NCBI GenBank assembly: GCA_934365155.1
Contig: CAKRMZ010000003.1
Span: 1 to 64,000 of the forward strand
From: an uncultured Eubacteriales bacterium
GTDB lineage: Bacteria; Bacillota; Clostridia; Oscillospirales; CAG-272
DNA: 64,000 nucleotides
Direction: 5' to 3'
Notes under the pieces: model-generated
Databases searched by the model: none
What the model saw: the letters and a program-made list of their open reading frames with translations, nothing else
What the model was told of the DNA's origin: nothing
Translations under genes and position numbers: made by a program
Part shown: in pieces, positions 38,101 to 46,124 of the stretch
Position numbering within the stretch: position 1 is the first letter of the stretch
Layout of the letters: each line of letters begins with the position of its first letter

Positions 38101-38286
38101 TTACTGAATGAGCGCATAAAGCGCGTCGTAGTGGGCTTTGTGCTTTTGTGCAATGCAATTGAATTTATCTTTGAGTACCGCATCATCGGTTTGTGAAGCA
38201 AACACGCGGTATTTTGCGACCAGATTGTTTTCAAGATTCAACTGATCGGTGATGCTGGAAAGCTCTTTGCTTGTTAGGTTTGTCAT
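38101..38286 (-). CDS. Small coat-protein-like helical protein
   Basis: The 61-aa product starts MTNLTSKELSSITDQL and consists of two predicted helices (EQLNLENNLVAKYRVFASQ-like and FNCIAQKHKAHYDALYALI), the N-terminal half pattern of CotF-family coat proteins. With its neighbour it looks like a CotF protein split over two genes, an arrangement common in Clostridia. A strong site (CCGGAGGAAAATC) precedes the ATG. Confidence 0.7.
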   Translation of the reverse strand: MTNLTSKELSSITDQLNLENNLVAKYRVFASQTDDAVLKDKFNCIAQKHKAHYDALYALIQ

Positions 38287-38354
38287 GATTTTCCTCCGGA
38301 AAACTAAAATTTTTGCGGAAAACCGCTGATATTATTGTTTCACAAATTTTAATT

Positions 38355-38382
38355 TTTATAGCAGGAAAATCTTTATTTTCAA
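38355..38382 (-). promoter_or_regulatory. Promoter of the coat-like gene pair
   Basis: On the minus strand TTGAAA (38382-38377) and TATAAA (38360-38355) are 16 nt apart. A small GCGG-AAAA-CCGC hairpin (38316-38327) follows in the leader. A sporulation sigma site was not recognised. Confidence 0.55.
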
Positions 38383-38415
38383 TTTAAAAAATAAAAATCA
38401 ATTTTTTAAAGAAGC

Positions 38416-39141
38416 TCAGTGAATCGCATCCGTTTGGACATAGGCTTCGATATTGGTCTTTCCGTCACCGTGCATCGATTGGAAATACCAGATTCGGTCG
38501 GGGAGAGGCGCGCGCATAATCTGCAGGGATTCAAACTGACGGGCTTCGGTTTGAAAATTAATGGCAAGCGCCCGCACAATTTTTTGATCCATATCGGGGA
38601 TAAAGTTGCACAGCATGTCCGGATAACGGGTATTATTCATATGGTGATTGGCATCAATATCCGCAAAACAGACGCTGTATTCTCCGCAGGGACACAGCAC
38701 GTCATTGGAAGGAACGGCAATTCGTGCCGGCAATGAAACCGCGGCCTCTTCCCGGTCTATCGGCAACGACGGAACATCACCGGTTTTAGCCAAGCGGCGT
38801 GTTTGCATATCGGTAAGAGCCCAAACCGAGCAGGCCGAGGCGCACAACTCATCGCCGCGCAGTATGCGGTAGGAACGGAAAAAGCTGAATCCGCGTTCTC
38901 CGTGAGGCCAGCTTTGGACGGTGACGGAGTCATCTTTGTGAAGAGGCTTTAAAAAATCGATATTGATTTTGCTCAGAATAAAAGCCAAAGAGCGGCTTTT
39001 TAAATATTCGCTGCAAAGCGGCGAGGCCTCAAGCTGGTTATATGCAGCACTCTGCATGCAACGCAAAACGGCGCTCGGACGCATATTGCCGTTTTGGTCC
39101 AAATCATGAATATTGACGGTATAGGATTCACTCCACTTCAT
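38416..39141 (-). CDS. Acyl-ACP thioesterase
   Basis: The enzyme releases fatty acids from acyl carrier protein. The 241-aa protein has two hot-dog halves: an N-terminal one with HDLDQNGNMRPS and a C-terminal one with DIDANHHMNNTRYPDM, whose Asn and His are catalytic-type residues in the FatA/FatB-like family; a Cys-type third residue is not obvious from sequence. It is a single-gene unit with its own promoter. Chain-length preference cannot be told. Confidence 0.85.
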   Translation of the reverse strand: MKWSESYTVNIHDLDQNGNMRPSAVLRCMQSAAYNQLEASPLCSEYLKSRSLAFILSKINIDFLKPLHKDDSVTVQSWPHGERGFSFFRSYRILRGDELCASACSVWALTDMQTRRLAKTGDVPSLPIDREEAAVSLPARIAVPSNDVLCPCGEYSVCFADIDANHHMNNTRYPDMLCNFIPDMDQKIVRALAINFQTEARQFESLQIMRAPLPDRIWYFQSMHGDGKTNIEAYVQTDAIH

Positions 39142-39192
39142 TTTATACGACTCCTCCTTGCTTTTTGGGTGTCATCTTAGATTCTACTGTCT

Positions 39193-39221
39193 ATTTTACT
39201 GTTTCTCGGTAAGAAAATCAA
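39193..39221 (-). promoter_or_regulatory. Promoter of the acyl-ACP thioesterase
   Basis: On the minus strand TTGATT (39221-39216), 17 nt, TAAAAT (39198-39193). Confidence 0.6.
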
Positions 39222-39293
39222 TTTCATTTCTGTGAATTTTCATGCAAAAAAGGTCCTTGTGCCGCATGCTATGGAAAAGTTTGTGAAAAAGTA

Positions 39294-39323
39294 TTGACAA
39301 GACCTTGCATTTATGTGTATAAT
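39294..39323 (+). promoter_or_regulatory. Promoter of rpmH-rnpA-yidD-yidC-khpB
   Basis: TTGACA (39294-39299), 18-nt spacer, TATAAT (39318-39323), about 65 nt before the rpmH start: both hexamers are perfect. Confidence 0.9.
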
Positions 39324-39396
39324 AAAAAATGCTTGAAAATTGTTAATATGCCATTCTGACGGAATGGTTTTGTATCGGTATGAGGAGGTGTCAAGA

Positions 39397-39531
39397 GTGC
39401 TTAGAACATATCAACCGAAGAAACTCCAAAGAAAAAAAGAGCATGGTTTTCGCAAGAGAATGAAAACCGCTGACGGTCGTAAAGTGTTAAAAAGACGTCG
39501 CGCGAAAGGCAGAGCAAGACTGACATATTGA
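39397..39531 (+). CDS. rpmH: 50S ribosomal protein L34
   Basis: The 44-aa protein begins [20 protein letters not shown] after a GTG start and ends [12 protein letters not shown], a complete L34. An in-frame ATG at 39340 would add 19 unrelated residues. GAGGAGGTG at 39382-39390 decides for the GTG. It precedes rnpA, the universal order. It is usually next to dnaA, divergently; here it is about 38 kb away. Confidence 0.96.
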   Translation: MLRTYQPKKLQRKKEHGFRKRMKTADGRKVLKRRRAKGRARLTY

Positions 39532-39660
39532 TATCTGCAAAGAGATGCGGTTCACGTTTGTGCGACCTTATTCTTTTGCCGCAAAAAGCCTATGCCGAAC
39601 GTCATGGGCTTTCATTTTTATTATCGGAGTTTTCGAAAATACGGCGTAAGAGATGAAATT

Positions 39661-40053
39661 ATGAAGTTCAGAGCCATTCAGGAAAATCATTTATATCAGA
39701 AGGCATATGCGAAGGGAAAACGATGCGTTACCAATACGGTGGTCGTTTATGTGCTTCGTGATTGGCATGCCAAACGACTTCGTTTCGAGCATCCGCAAAA
39801 GCAGTTTGTGAACCGTATCGGAATTACGGTAACCAAACGGCAGGGCGGAGCGGTTGAACGCAATCGTATCAAGCGCGTGATTCGCGAGGCATATCGTATG
39901 GCGGAGAAAAACCTGCCTGTACGGCGCGGATATTTGATTGTGCTTTGTGCCCGTACTGCAATACTGCAGGCCAAAACCCCCGCAGTATATGCGGATCTTT
40001 CCTATGCGCTGAAGAGACTGGATATGCTGCGGATTTCCGAGGAGAAGTCATGA
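39661..40053 (+). CDS. rnpA: Ribonuclease P protein component
   Basis: RnpA is the protein subunit of RNase P, which matures tRNA 5' ends. From ATG 39661 the protein is 130 aa, starting MKFRAIQENHLYQKAYAKGKR, and carries the RNR signature RNRIKRVIREAYR. An upstream in-frame ATG (39592) would add 23 residues not found in the family; the ribosome site before 39661 is weak, so the start is chosen by homology. The stop overlaps yidD. The RNase P modulator rnpM is also in this window, at 49.6 kb. Confidence 0.94.
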   Translation: MKFRAIQENHLYQKAYAKGKRCVTNTVVVYVLRDWHAKRLRFEHPQKQFVNRIGITVTKRQGGAVERNRIKRVIREAYRMAEKNLPVRRGYLIVLCARTAILQAKTPAVYADLSYALKRLDMLRISEEKS

Positions 40054-40286
40054 AATATGTCTGTATCGGACTGATAGAATTGTATCGCCGTTTTTTATCA
40101 AAGTGCAAACCGGTGCCGACCTGTCGCTTTGAGCCCAGTTGTTCGGCATATTCGATCGAGGCTTTCCGAGAGTGGGGATTCTTCGGAGGTCTGTTTTTAA
40201 CGATACGGCGCGTTTTGCGTTGCAATCCTTTTTCAAAGGGCGGTTATGATCCGGTGCCCAAACGAAGAAAAAAAGAGTCCCGATAA
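40050..40286 (+). CDS. yidD: Membrane protein insertion efficiency factor YidD
   Basis: The 78-aa amphipathic protein assists YidC-dependent membrane insertion. It contains the hallmark CRFEPSCSAYSIEAFREWG and RRVLRCNPFSKGGYDPVP. The ATG (GGAG upstream) overlaps the rnpA stop (ATGA). Position between rnpA and yidC is standard. Confidence 0.96.
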   Translation: MKYVCIGLIELYRRFLSKCKPVPTCRFEPSCSAYSIEAFREWGFFGGLFLTIRRVLRCNPFSKGGYDPVPKRRKKESR

Positions 40287-40379
40287 CAAACGAAGGTTCA
40301 AAGCAGTTTCCGTGTGCCGATTGCAGCGCCGCGAGTCTGCTTTCATATTATTAAGGAACGTTAAGGAGAAAAACCGCAG

Positions 40380-41615
40380 ATGGCTATTTTCGATATCATC
40401 AATCAGCCCTTTAGCTGGTTGATGAAAGTGTTTTACGGATGGACACAAAATTATGCAATTGCGTTATTGCTGTTTGCAATTCTGATTAAGCTTGTGCTGT
40501 TGCCTTTTAGCATTAAACAGCAGAAAAATTCTCAAAAACAGGCAAGACTTCGGCCGAAAGAGGCGGCGATTCGCAAAAAATATCAAGGCCGCAGCGATAA
40601 GGCGACCCAGCAAAAAATGCAACAGGAAATTATGGAATTTTATCAAAAAGAGGGGCACAATCCCATGGGGGGGTGCTTACCGCTTTTGATTCAGTTCCCG
40701 ATTATTATTTCTCTGTACAGCATTGTCACAAAGCCCCTGCGTTGGCTTTGCGATCTTTCAAGCGATACGATAAGCTCTATTTTCGATCGTGTCAAGGAGC
40801 TGTTGAGCAGCGGAGTTTTGAATGAGGGCAACCTTTCTTCTACCGTGTTCAACTCAATCAATAAGGCAAGCTCGGTCAATGCATGCAACCAAATTGACAT
40901 GATTACCTGTATTAAGACCGTTCCGGATCAGTTTGAGAGTTGGATCAGCGTGGATCGCCTTCCGAATTTTAATATGTTCGGATCCTTCGGCGATTTGTCG
41001 CAAAGACCGTCCTTTTCTCCGTTTACCTGGTTGGTTTTAATTCCGGTTCTTATTTTTGTCGCACAATATTTCGGCACCAAGCTGACACGGAAATTTTCCT
41101 ATCAGCCGATGGCGGATCAGCAAAACAACTCTTCCATGAAGATTATGGAATTTACCATGCCGCTGTTATCCGTTTATCTTTCGTTCCAATTACCGGCAGT
41201 TGTTGGACTTTACTGGATTTATCAGAACGTTGTCGGTGTGGCACAGCAGTTTGTCTTGTCCAAAGTAATGCCTTTGCCGCAGTTCACTGAGCAAGATTAT
41301 AAAGAAGCAGAGCGTGCCATGAACGTGAATATCAAAAAGAAAAAAGAAAAAGTACGTTCTTTGCACCGAATTGATGAAGATGACGAGCTGCCTCCGCGCG
41401 AACTTCCGACTCCCGAAGATGCGGAGCAAGACGCTGCGGATCCTGAAGCCGCTGAGCCGACGGAGCAGCCGGATGATAAAACGAAGCCGGACGATAAAAT
41501 GAAACCGGATGATGCCGAAGGGCTTCAGCCGGAGCCGGCTAAATTAAAAGATGACCGCCGTCCGAGCGGAGGAAAGAAATATTCCAAAACCGGAAAAAAC
41601 TATAAAAACAAATAA
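40380..41615 (+). CDS. yidC: Membrane protein insertase YidC
   Basis: YidC/Oxa1 inserts and folds inner-membrane proteins. The 411-aa protein has the five-helix Oxa1 core: TM1 near 20-45, a cytoplasmic coiled hairpin rich in Lys/Gln (about 50-90), MGGCLPLLIQFPIIISLYS, then TM3-5 up to about 300, with an unusually long extracytoplasmic segment between (about 120-210). A highly charged C-terminal tail (about 310-411, Asp/Pro/Glu then Lys-rich) may contact ribosomes. No lipobox, unlike Bacillus SpoIIIJ. AAGGAG lies 11 nt before the ATG. Confidence 0.95.
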   Translation: MAIFDIINQPFSWLMKVFYGWTQNYAIALLLFAILIKLVLLPFSIKQQKNSQKQARLRPKEAAIRKKYQGRSDKATQQKMQQEIMEFYQKEGHNPMGGCLPLLIQFPIIISLYSIVTKPLRWLCDLSSDTISSIFDRVKELLSSGVLNEGNLSSTVFNSINKASSVNACNQIDMITCIKTVPDQFESWISVDRLPNFNMFGSFGDLSQRPSFSPFTWLVLIPVLIFVAQYFGTKLTRKFSYQPMADQQNNSSMKIMEFTMPLLSVYLSFQLPAVVGLYWIYQNVVGVAQQFVLSKVMPLPQFTEQDYKEAERAMNVNIKKKKEKVRSLHRIDEDDELPPRELPTPEDAEQDAADPEAAEPTEQPDDKTKPDDKMKPDDAEGLQPEPAKLKDDRRPSGGKKYSKTGKNYKNK

Positions 41616-41687
41616 AACCAAATTGGTTTTTGCATCGGATATATAGGTAAGAAGATGCAAAGAAACACTATAAAAGAGGAGAACACT

Positions 41688-42671
41688 ATGAGAAAGGAAG
41701 TCATTGTCTCGGCGAAGACCGTGGACGAGGCAGCGGCCCAAGGAGCGCAAATGCTCGGTGTTGACGTTGCGGATGTTACGTTTGAAGTGCTGACACAGCC
41801 GAAAAAAGGGTTTATCGGCATGGGCGCCGTAGACGCGAAGCTTAAAGTTGTTTATGAAGTCAGCACAGCACAGTGTGCGGTCAATTTTGTAAAACAGGTA
41901 ATCTCCGATATGGAGCTGAGCGTAGATGTAGATTTTACGGTTGATCAGAAGGATGTTATGATTTCGCTTTCCGGCAAAGATGTCGGAACATTAATCGGCC
42001 ATCACGGCGAAACCTTGGATGCTTTGCAGTATTTGGCAAATTTAGCTGCAAACAAAAAGGAAGAGGGCCAGGACCGTGAATATATGAAAATCAGTGTGGA
42101 TGCGGAAAATTATCGCGCTAAACGGGAAGAGACGTTGCGCCGTCTGGCACGCCGTATCGCTGAAAAGGTTGTTAAGTACGGAAAAAGCGTTACGTTGGAG
42201 CCCATGCCGGCTCATGAGCGGCGGATTATTCATGCGGAAATTCAGGATATAGAGAATGTTTCGACCAATTCTATCGGGGTCGACACTAATCGCCGTGTGC
42301 TGGTGTTCCCTGTCGGCATTGAACCGAAGCCTTCCCGCCCTGCAAAGAAACGCTCTGTATCAAAGGTTCATAATTACGGGGTGCCCACACGTTATGAAGA
42401 TTTGCAGGTCGAGGAAGAAAGCGACGGAATCAGTCTGCCGAAAACTGCTCTGCATCCGATCGGCGAAAATTTCGAGAAACGGAAAAGCGTTGCGGATTAT
42501 TTTGGGGATAACGAAGAGGATTATCAGATTGAGGAGGATTTCTCCGAATTGGAAAACACCATTGACACCGGTTCGATTGCATCGTCTTCTGCACCCAGTA
42601 AATATCACAATGAATTCAGCATTTACGATTTGGATTTTAAATTCAAATCCAATCGCGGCGATAAACAGTAA
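41688..42671 (+). CDS. khpB: RNA-binding protein KhpB (Jag)
   Basis: KhpB/Jag binds RNA and affects cell elongation with KhpA. From ATG 41688 (AGAGGAG) it is 327 aa: a Jag_N domain (1-52), a KH domain (about 75-150, with IGHHGETLDALQYLAN), an R3H domain (about 155-225, with MPAHERRIIHAEI) and a long, acidic, probably disordered C-terminal extension (about 235-327). The in-frame ATG at 41655 lacks a good site. In many species PrkC-type kinases phosphorylate Jag, and prkC is in this window. Confidence 0.95.
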   Translation: MRKEVIVSAKTVDEAAAQGAQMLGVDVADVTFEVLTQPKKGFIGMGAVDAKLKVVYEVSTAQCAVNFVKQVISDMELSVDVDFTVDQKDVMISLSGKDVGTLIGHHGETLDALQYLANLAANKKEEGQDREYMKISVDAENYRAKREETLRRLARRIAEKVVKYGKSVTLEPMPAHERRIIHAEIQDIENVSTNSIGVDTNRRVLVFPVGIEPKPSRPAKKRSVSKVHNYGVPTRYEDLQVEEESDGISLPKTALHPIGENFEKRKSVADYFGDNEEDYQIEEDFSELENTIDTGSIASSSAPSKYHNEFSIYDLDFKFKSNRGDKQ

Positions 42672-42678
42672 AATTGTA

Positions 42679-42711
42679 AAAGAACAGGGCCGAAGCCCCG
42701 TTCTTTTTTTG
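42679..42711 (+). terminator. Terminator after khpB
   Basis: Hairpin AAAGAACAGGGC/GCCCCGTTCTTT with CGAA loop and a T-run ends the rpmH operon. Confidence 0.93.
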
Positions 42712-42898
42712 TCTCTTTCAATATCGGTGATTTTTTGATGAACCAAGCAAAACGGAAACTGCAATTGTGAGTTTTATGTGACGAATTGTAAAAATTTCAC
42801 TAAAGTAATAGATTTTATTTTAAATTCATGGTACAATAAGACGATTCACAAGCAAAAGAACTACGGCGTTCAATAAATCAAGGGAGACTTTTTATATC

Positions 42899-43879
42899 AT
42901 GATTGAGATTAAAAATCTTACCAAAAAATTCGGAGACATTGTGGCTTTGGACAATGTGAGCTTTGAAGTGGAAAGCGGTGAGATTGTCGGATTCTTAGGC
43001 CCGAACGGAGCCGGAAAAACGACAACAATGAATATTTTGACCGGATATCTTTCCTCCACTTCGGGCAGCGCAACGATTGACGGATTGGATATTTTAGAGC
43101 ATCCGACCGAGGCGAAGCGCGCCATTGGCTTTTTGCCGGAGCAGCCTCCGCTGTATTTGGATATGACGGTGAAAGAGTATTTGGATTTTATTTACGATCT
43201 GAAGGAATGCAAATTGGATCGCAAAAAGCATTTGCAGGAAATCTGTGATGTTGTCAAAATTAACGATGTATATCATCGGTTAATTCGAAATCTTTCCAAA
43301 GGCTATAAGCAGCGTGTCGGCATTGCACAGGTTTTGGTCGGCAATCCCAAGGTCATTATTTTTGACGAGCCTACCGTAGGCCTTGACCCGAAACAGATTG
43401 TTGAGATCCGCAATTTGATTCGTACCCTGGGGCGAGATCATACCGTTATTTTGAGCACACATATTTTGCCGGAGGTGCAGAGTGTGTGTGACCGTATCGT
43501 GATTATTAACCGGGGCAAGATTGTTGCCAATGAAAAAACCGAAAATATATCCACATTGATGGACGGCATTTGTCGGCTTCAGGCGCAGATCTGCGGTCCG
43601 GTCGATGAGGTTTTGCCGAAAATCCGGAAGATTACCGGTGTAAAATATGCACAGATGCTCGGAAAACGGGAGGCCGGAAGTGCCATTTACCTGTTGGAGA
43701 GCGAGCCGGGGGTGGATATCCGCAAGCCGCTGTTTTATGCTATGGCGGAGAACCGCTATCCGATGATCGGACTGGAGTCCGTCGGGGCAAGCTTAGAGGA
43801 CGTCTTTATTTCGCTGGTCAATGTCAGCGAAGAAAAGAAACGGGAAAAAAAGGCAAAGAAATCCGGAAAAGAGGAGTGA
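42899..43879 (+). CDS. ABC transporter ATP-binding protein (GldA-like)
   Basis: The 326-aa ATPase has Walker A GPNGAGKT (34-41), signature LSKGYKQR (about 133-140), Walker B VIIFDEPT (about 153-160) and a C-terminal extension typical of ABC-2/gliding-type exporters. It is followed by an ABC-2 permease, a GldG-like protein and a DUF4340 protein, a conserved set in Clostridia and Bacteroidetes (gldA-gldF-gldG). A TACAAT -10 at 42832 lacks a convincing -35. The transported substrate is unknown. Confidence 0.92.
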   Translation: MIEIKNLTKKFGDIVALDNVSFEVESGEIVGFLGPNGAGKTTTMNILTGYLSSTSGSATIDGLDILEHPTEAKRAIGFLPEQPPLYLDMTVKEYLDFIYDLKECKLDRKKHLQEICDVVKINDVYHRLIRNLSKGYKQRVGIAQVLVGNPKVIIFDEPTVGLDPKQIVEIRNLIRTLGRDHTVILSTHILPEVQSVCDRIVIINRGKIVANEKTENISTLMDGICRLQAQICGPVDEVLPKIRKITGVKYAQMLGKREAGSAIYLLESEPGVDIRKPLFYAMAENRYPMIGLESVGASLEDVFISLVNVSEEKKREKKAKKSGKEE

Positions 43880-43886
43880 TGCACGA

Positions 43887-44597
43887 ATGTTGGCAGTCTA
43901 TAAAAGAGAAATGCGAGCCTACTTTACCACGCCGATCGGCTATGTGGTGATTGCACTGTATCTTGCGCTGACGGAAACGGTACTGGCCCTTACCATGCTT
44001 TTTTCGTCGGAAGCTACGCATATTGATTACTATTTTTTGGCGCAGATTATTATTTTTATTATTATGATACCGCTTTTGACCATGAAGCTGTTCAGTGAGG
44101 AGCGCAAGCTTAAAACCGAACAGCTGCTGCTCACTTCACCGGTGAGCCTTACCGCCATGGTTTTTGCAAAATTCTGTGCGGCATTTACCATGTTTTGCTC
44201 GGTATTTATTTTTTCTACCGTACTGAATACCATCGTATTAAGCCGTTTCGGTGAAATTAATATTGCGGTGATTATCGGAAACGCCATCGGAATATTGCTG
44301 ATCGGCGCGGCGTTCTGCGCGATCGGAGCTTTTTTCTCCGCATTGACGGAAAATCAGATCGTCGCGGCAGTTTCGGCAATTGCAACACTCGGCGCGCTGG
44401 TAGCGCTGAATTTGCTGAACCTGTTTCTTCCGAGCGGATTTTTAAAGACCATGGTGAGTTGGATCTCTATTTGGGAACGGTACAATGATTTCACATACGG
44501 AATGTTTAACATCGGTTCTCTGGTATATTTCCTGTCATTTGTTATCGTCTTTTTGTTTTTGACCGTTCGTGTATATGAACGGAAACGCTGGGCGTGA
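43887..44597 (+). CDS. ABC-2 type permease (GldF-like)
   Basis: From ATG 43887 (GAGGAG 10 nt upstream) the protein is 236 aa with six predicted transmembrane helices and the ABC-2 pattern MLAVYKREMRAYFTTPIGYV ... KLFSEERKLKTEQLLLTSPVS. It lies 7 bp after the ATPase gene. It pairs with the ATPase and the two following membrane-anchored proteins. Confidence 0.9.
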   Translation: MLAVYKREMRAYFTTPIGYVVIALYLALTETVLALTMLFSSEATHIDYYFLAQIIIFIIMIPLLTMKLFSEERKLKTEQLLLTSPVSLTAMVFAKFCAAFTMFCSVFIFSTVLNTIVLSRFGEINIAVIIGNAIGILLIGAAFCAIGAFFSALTENQIVAAVSAIATLGALVALNLLNLFLPSGFLKTMVSWISIWERYNDFTYGMFNIGSLVYFLSFVIVFLFLTVRVYERKRWA

Positions 44598-44642
44598 AAC
44601 CGTTTTTGCTGTGCAGCAGGGAAGGAGAAAAACATTTGCTCT

Positions 44643-46124
44643 ATGAACATTAAACAATTGTTTCAGACGAAAAAAGCAAGATACGGTTCGGTTGCCGTAG
44701 CGTTTACCGTTATTTTTATTGCGGCAGTAATCGTGTTTAACATTGTTTTCGGTACGTTGGTCAATAAATATCGGCTTTCGGTGGATATGACGGCGAACAA
44801 TCTGTATGAGATTACCGATTCGACCCGCGAATTGCTTCGTGATACAAAAATGCCGGTTTCGATTATTTTTATGAGCCCGGAAGAGGATTTAAAAAAGAAT
44901 GTATATTCCAATTGGATTTTGAATTTTGCCAAGGAGCTTGAGCGGGAATTTGATTTTATAACCATTCGGTTCGTTGACACGATTGCCAATCCCGGTGAAA
45001 CCAGTAAATATAAAACAACGGCGGCCGAAAATGTGTTAACGACAGACGTTGTGGTGGAAACCGGCATCGGATTTTTAAAATATGCGCAGAACACGTTCTT
45101 TATGTATGACGACGAGAGCGGAGACATGCTGGGATTTAATGCGGAGCTTAAATTCATTTCTGCCATTTTGCAATTGACCGCGTCGGAAACACAGGTAGTT
45201 TATTACACCACCGGACACGGCGAATCCAAACCGCAGGCGCTGCTGTCGCTGTTTGACAATGCCGGATTTGTGACGAAGGAAATCAACCTGGCGAAGGAAG
45301 ACATCGGGGACGATGCGCGGATTTTGATTATTTATGATCCCATTTATGATTTTGTCGGCACGGCAGACGATGCCGATGCACGCAGCGAGATTGATAAAAT
45401 TGATGACTTCTTAGACCGATTCGGCAATTTGATGGTTTTTGTCAATCCCGAAACGCCGCAATTGCCAAAGCTTTATGAATTTCTTGAGGAATGGGGAATT
45501 TCCTATCGGGTGAACACGACGGTCAAGGATGTGGCAAGCTCCACCACCACGGACGGCTTTACCATCAGTGCAAGCTATCCGACCGAGGGGCTCGGTGCGT
45601 CGCTCCACAAACACATCCGTGAAAACATTTCTTCTCAGCCGATGACGATTGTAAAAGAAGCGATGCCGATTGATATTTTATGGTCCGAACGCTGGTTCTC
45701 CGTCGGAGACGCGCAGCGTGATGTATCGGCGGTGCTGACTTCTACGGTTTCTGCTGAGGCCATCAGCAAAAACGTTTCACTTGGTACAGACCGGTATAAT
45801 TTGGTTACGCTTTCCAGAGAGTCCCGTTACGATCAGAACACATTGCGGTATTCTTATGTGTTTGCCAGCGGCTCTACCATGTTTGCTGATGAAACATATT
45901 TGAACAGCAATGCCTATGCCAACAACGATATTATTTACAATATGATGCTTACTATGGGCGTAGAAAAAGTGCCGGTGGAAATTCCGTATAAGAAGTTTGA
46001 TTCATCCACATTGGATATCACAACCAGCACGGCAACGGTTTATACGGTGGTGCTCGCCGTTGTACTGCCGCTTGCGGTTTTGGTAACCGGTTTGGTAGTG
46101 TGTACCAGGAGAAAGCATTTATGA
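44643..46124 (+). CDS. GldG-family ABC system auxiliary protein
   Basis: The 493-aa protein has one N-terminal transmembrane helix (about 17-40) followed by VDMTANNLYEIT, a large extracytoplasmic domain with the GldG signature region VVYYTTGHGESKPQALLSLF (about 179-198), and a C-terminal helix (about 465-488). It matches the GldG/Abc_trans_aux family linked to ABC-2 exporters. The stop overlaps the following DUF4340 gene. Confidence 0.87.
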   Translation: MNIKQLFQTKKARYGSVAVAFTVIFIAAVIVFNIVFGTLVNKYRLSVDMTANNLYEITDSTRELLRDTKMPVSIIFMSPEEDLKKNVYSNWILNFAKELEREFDFITIRFVDTIANPGETSKYKTTAAENVLTTDVVVETGIGFLKYAQNTFFMYDDESGDMLGFNAELKFISAILQLTASETQVVYYTTGHGESKPQALLSLFDNAGFVTKEINLAKEDIGDDARILIIYDPIYDFVGTADDADARSEIDKIDDFLDRFGNLMVFVNPETPQLPKLYEFLEEWGISYRVNTTVKDVASSTTTDGFTISASYPTEGLGASLHKHIRENISSQPMTIVKEAMPIDILWSERWFSVGDAQRDVSAVLTSTVSAEAISKNVSLGTDRYNLVTLSRESRYDQNTLRYSYVFASGSTMFADETYLNSNAYANNDIIYNMMLTMGVEKVPVEIPYKKFDSSTLDITTSTATVYTVVLAVVLPLAVLVTGLVVCTRRKHL

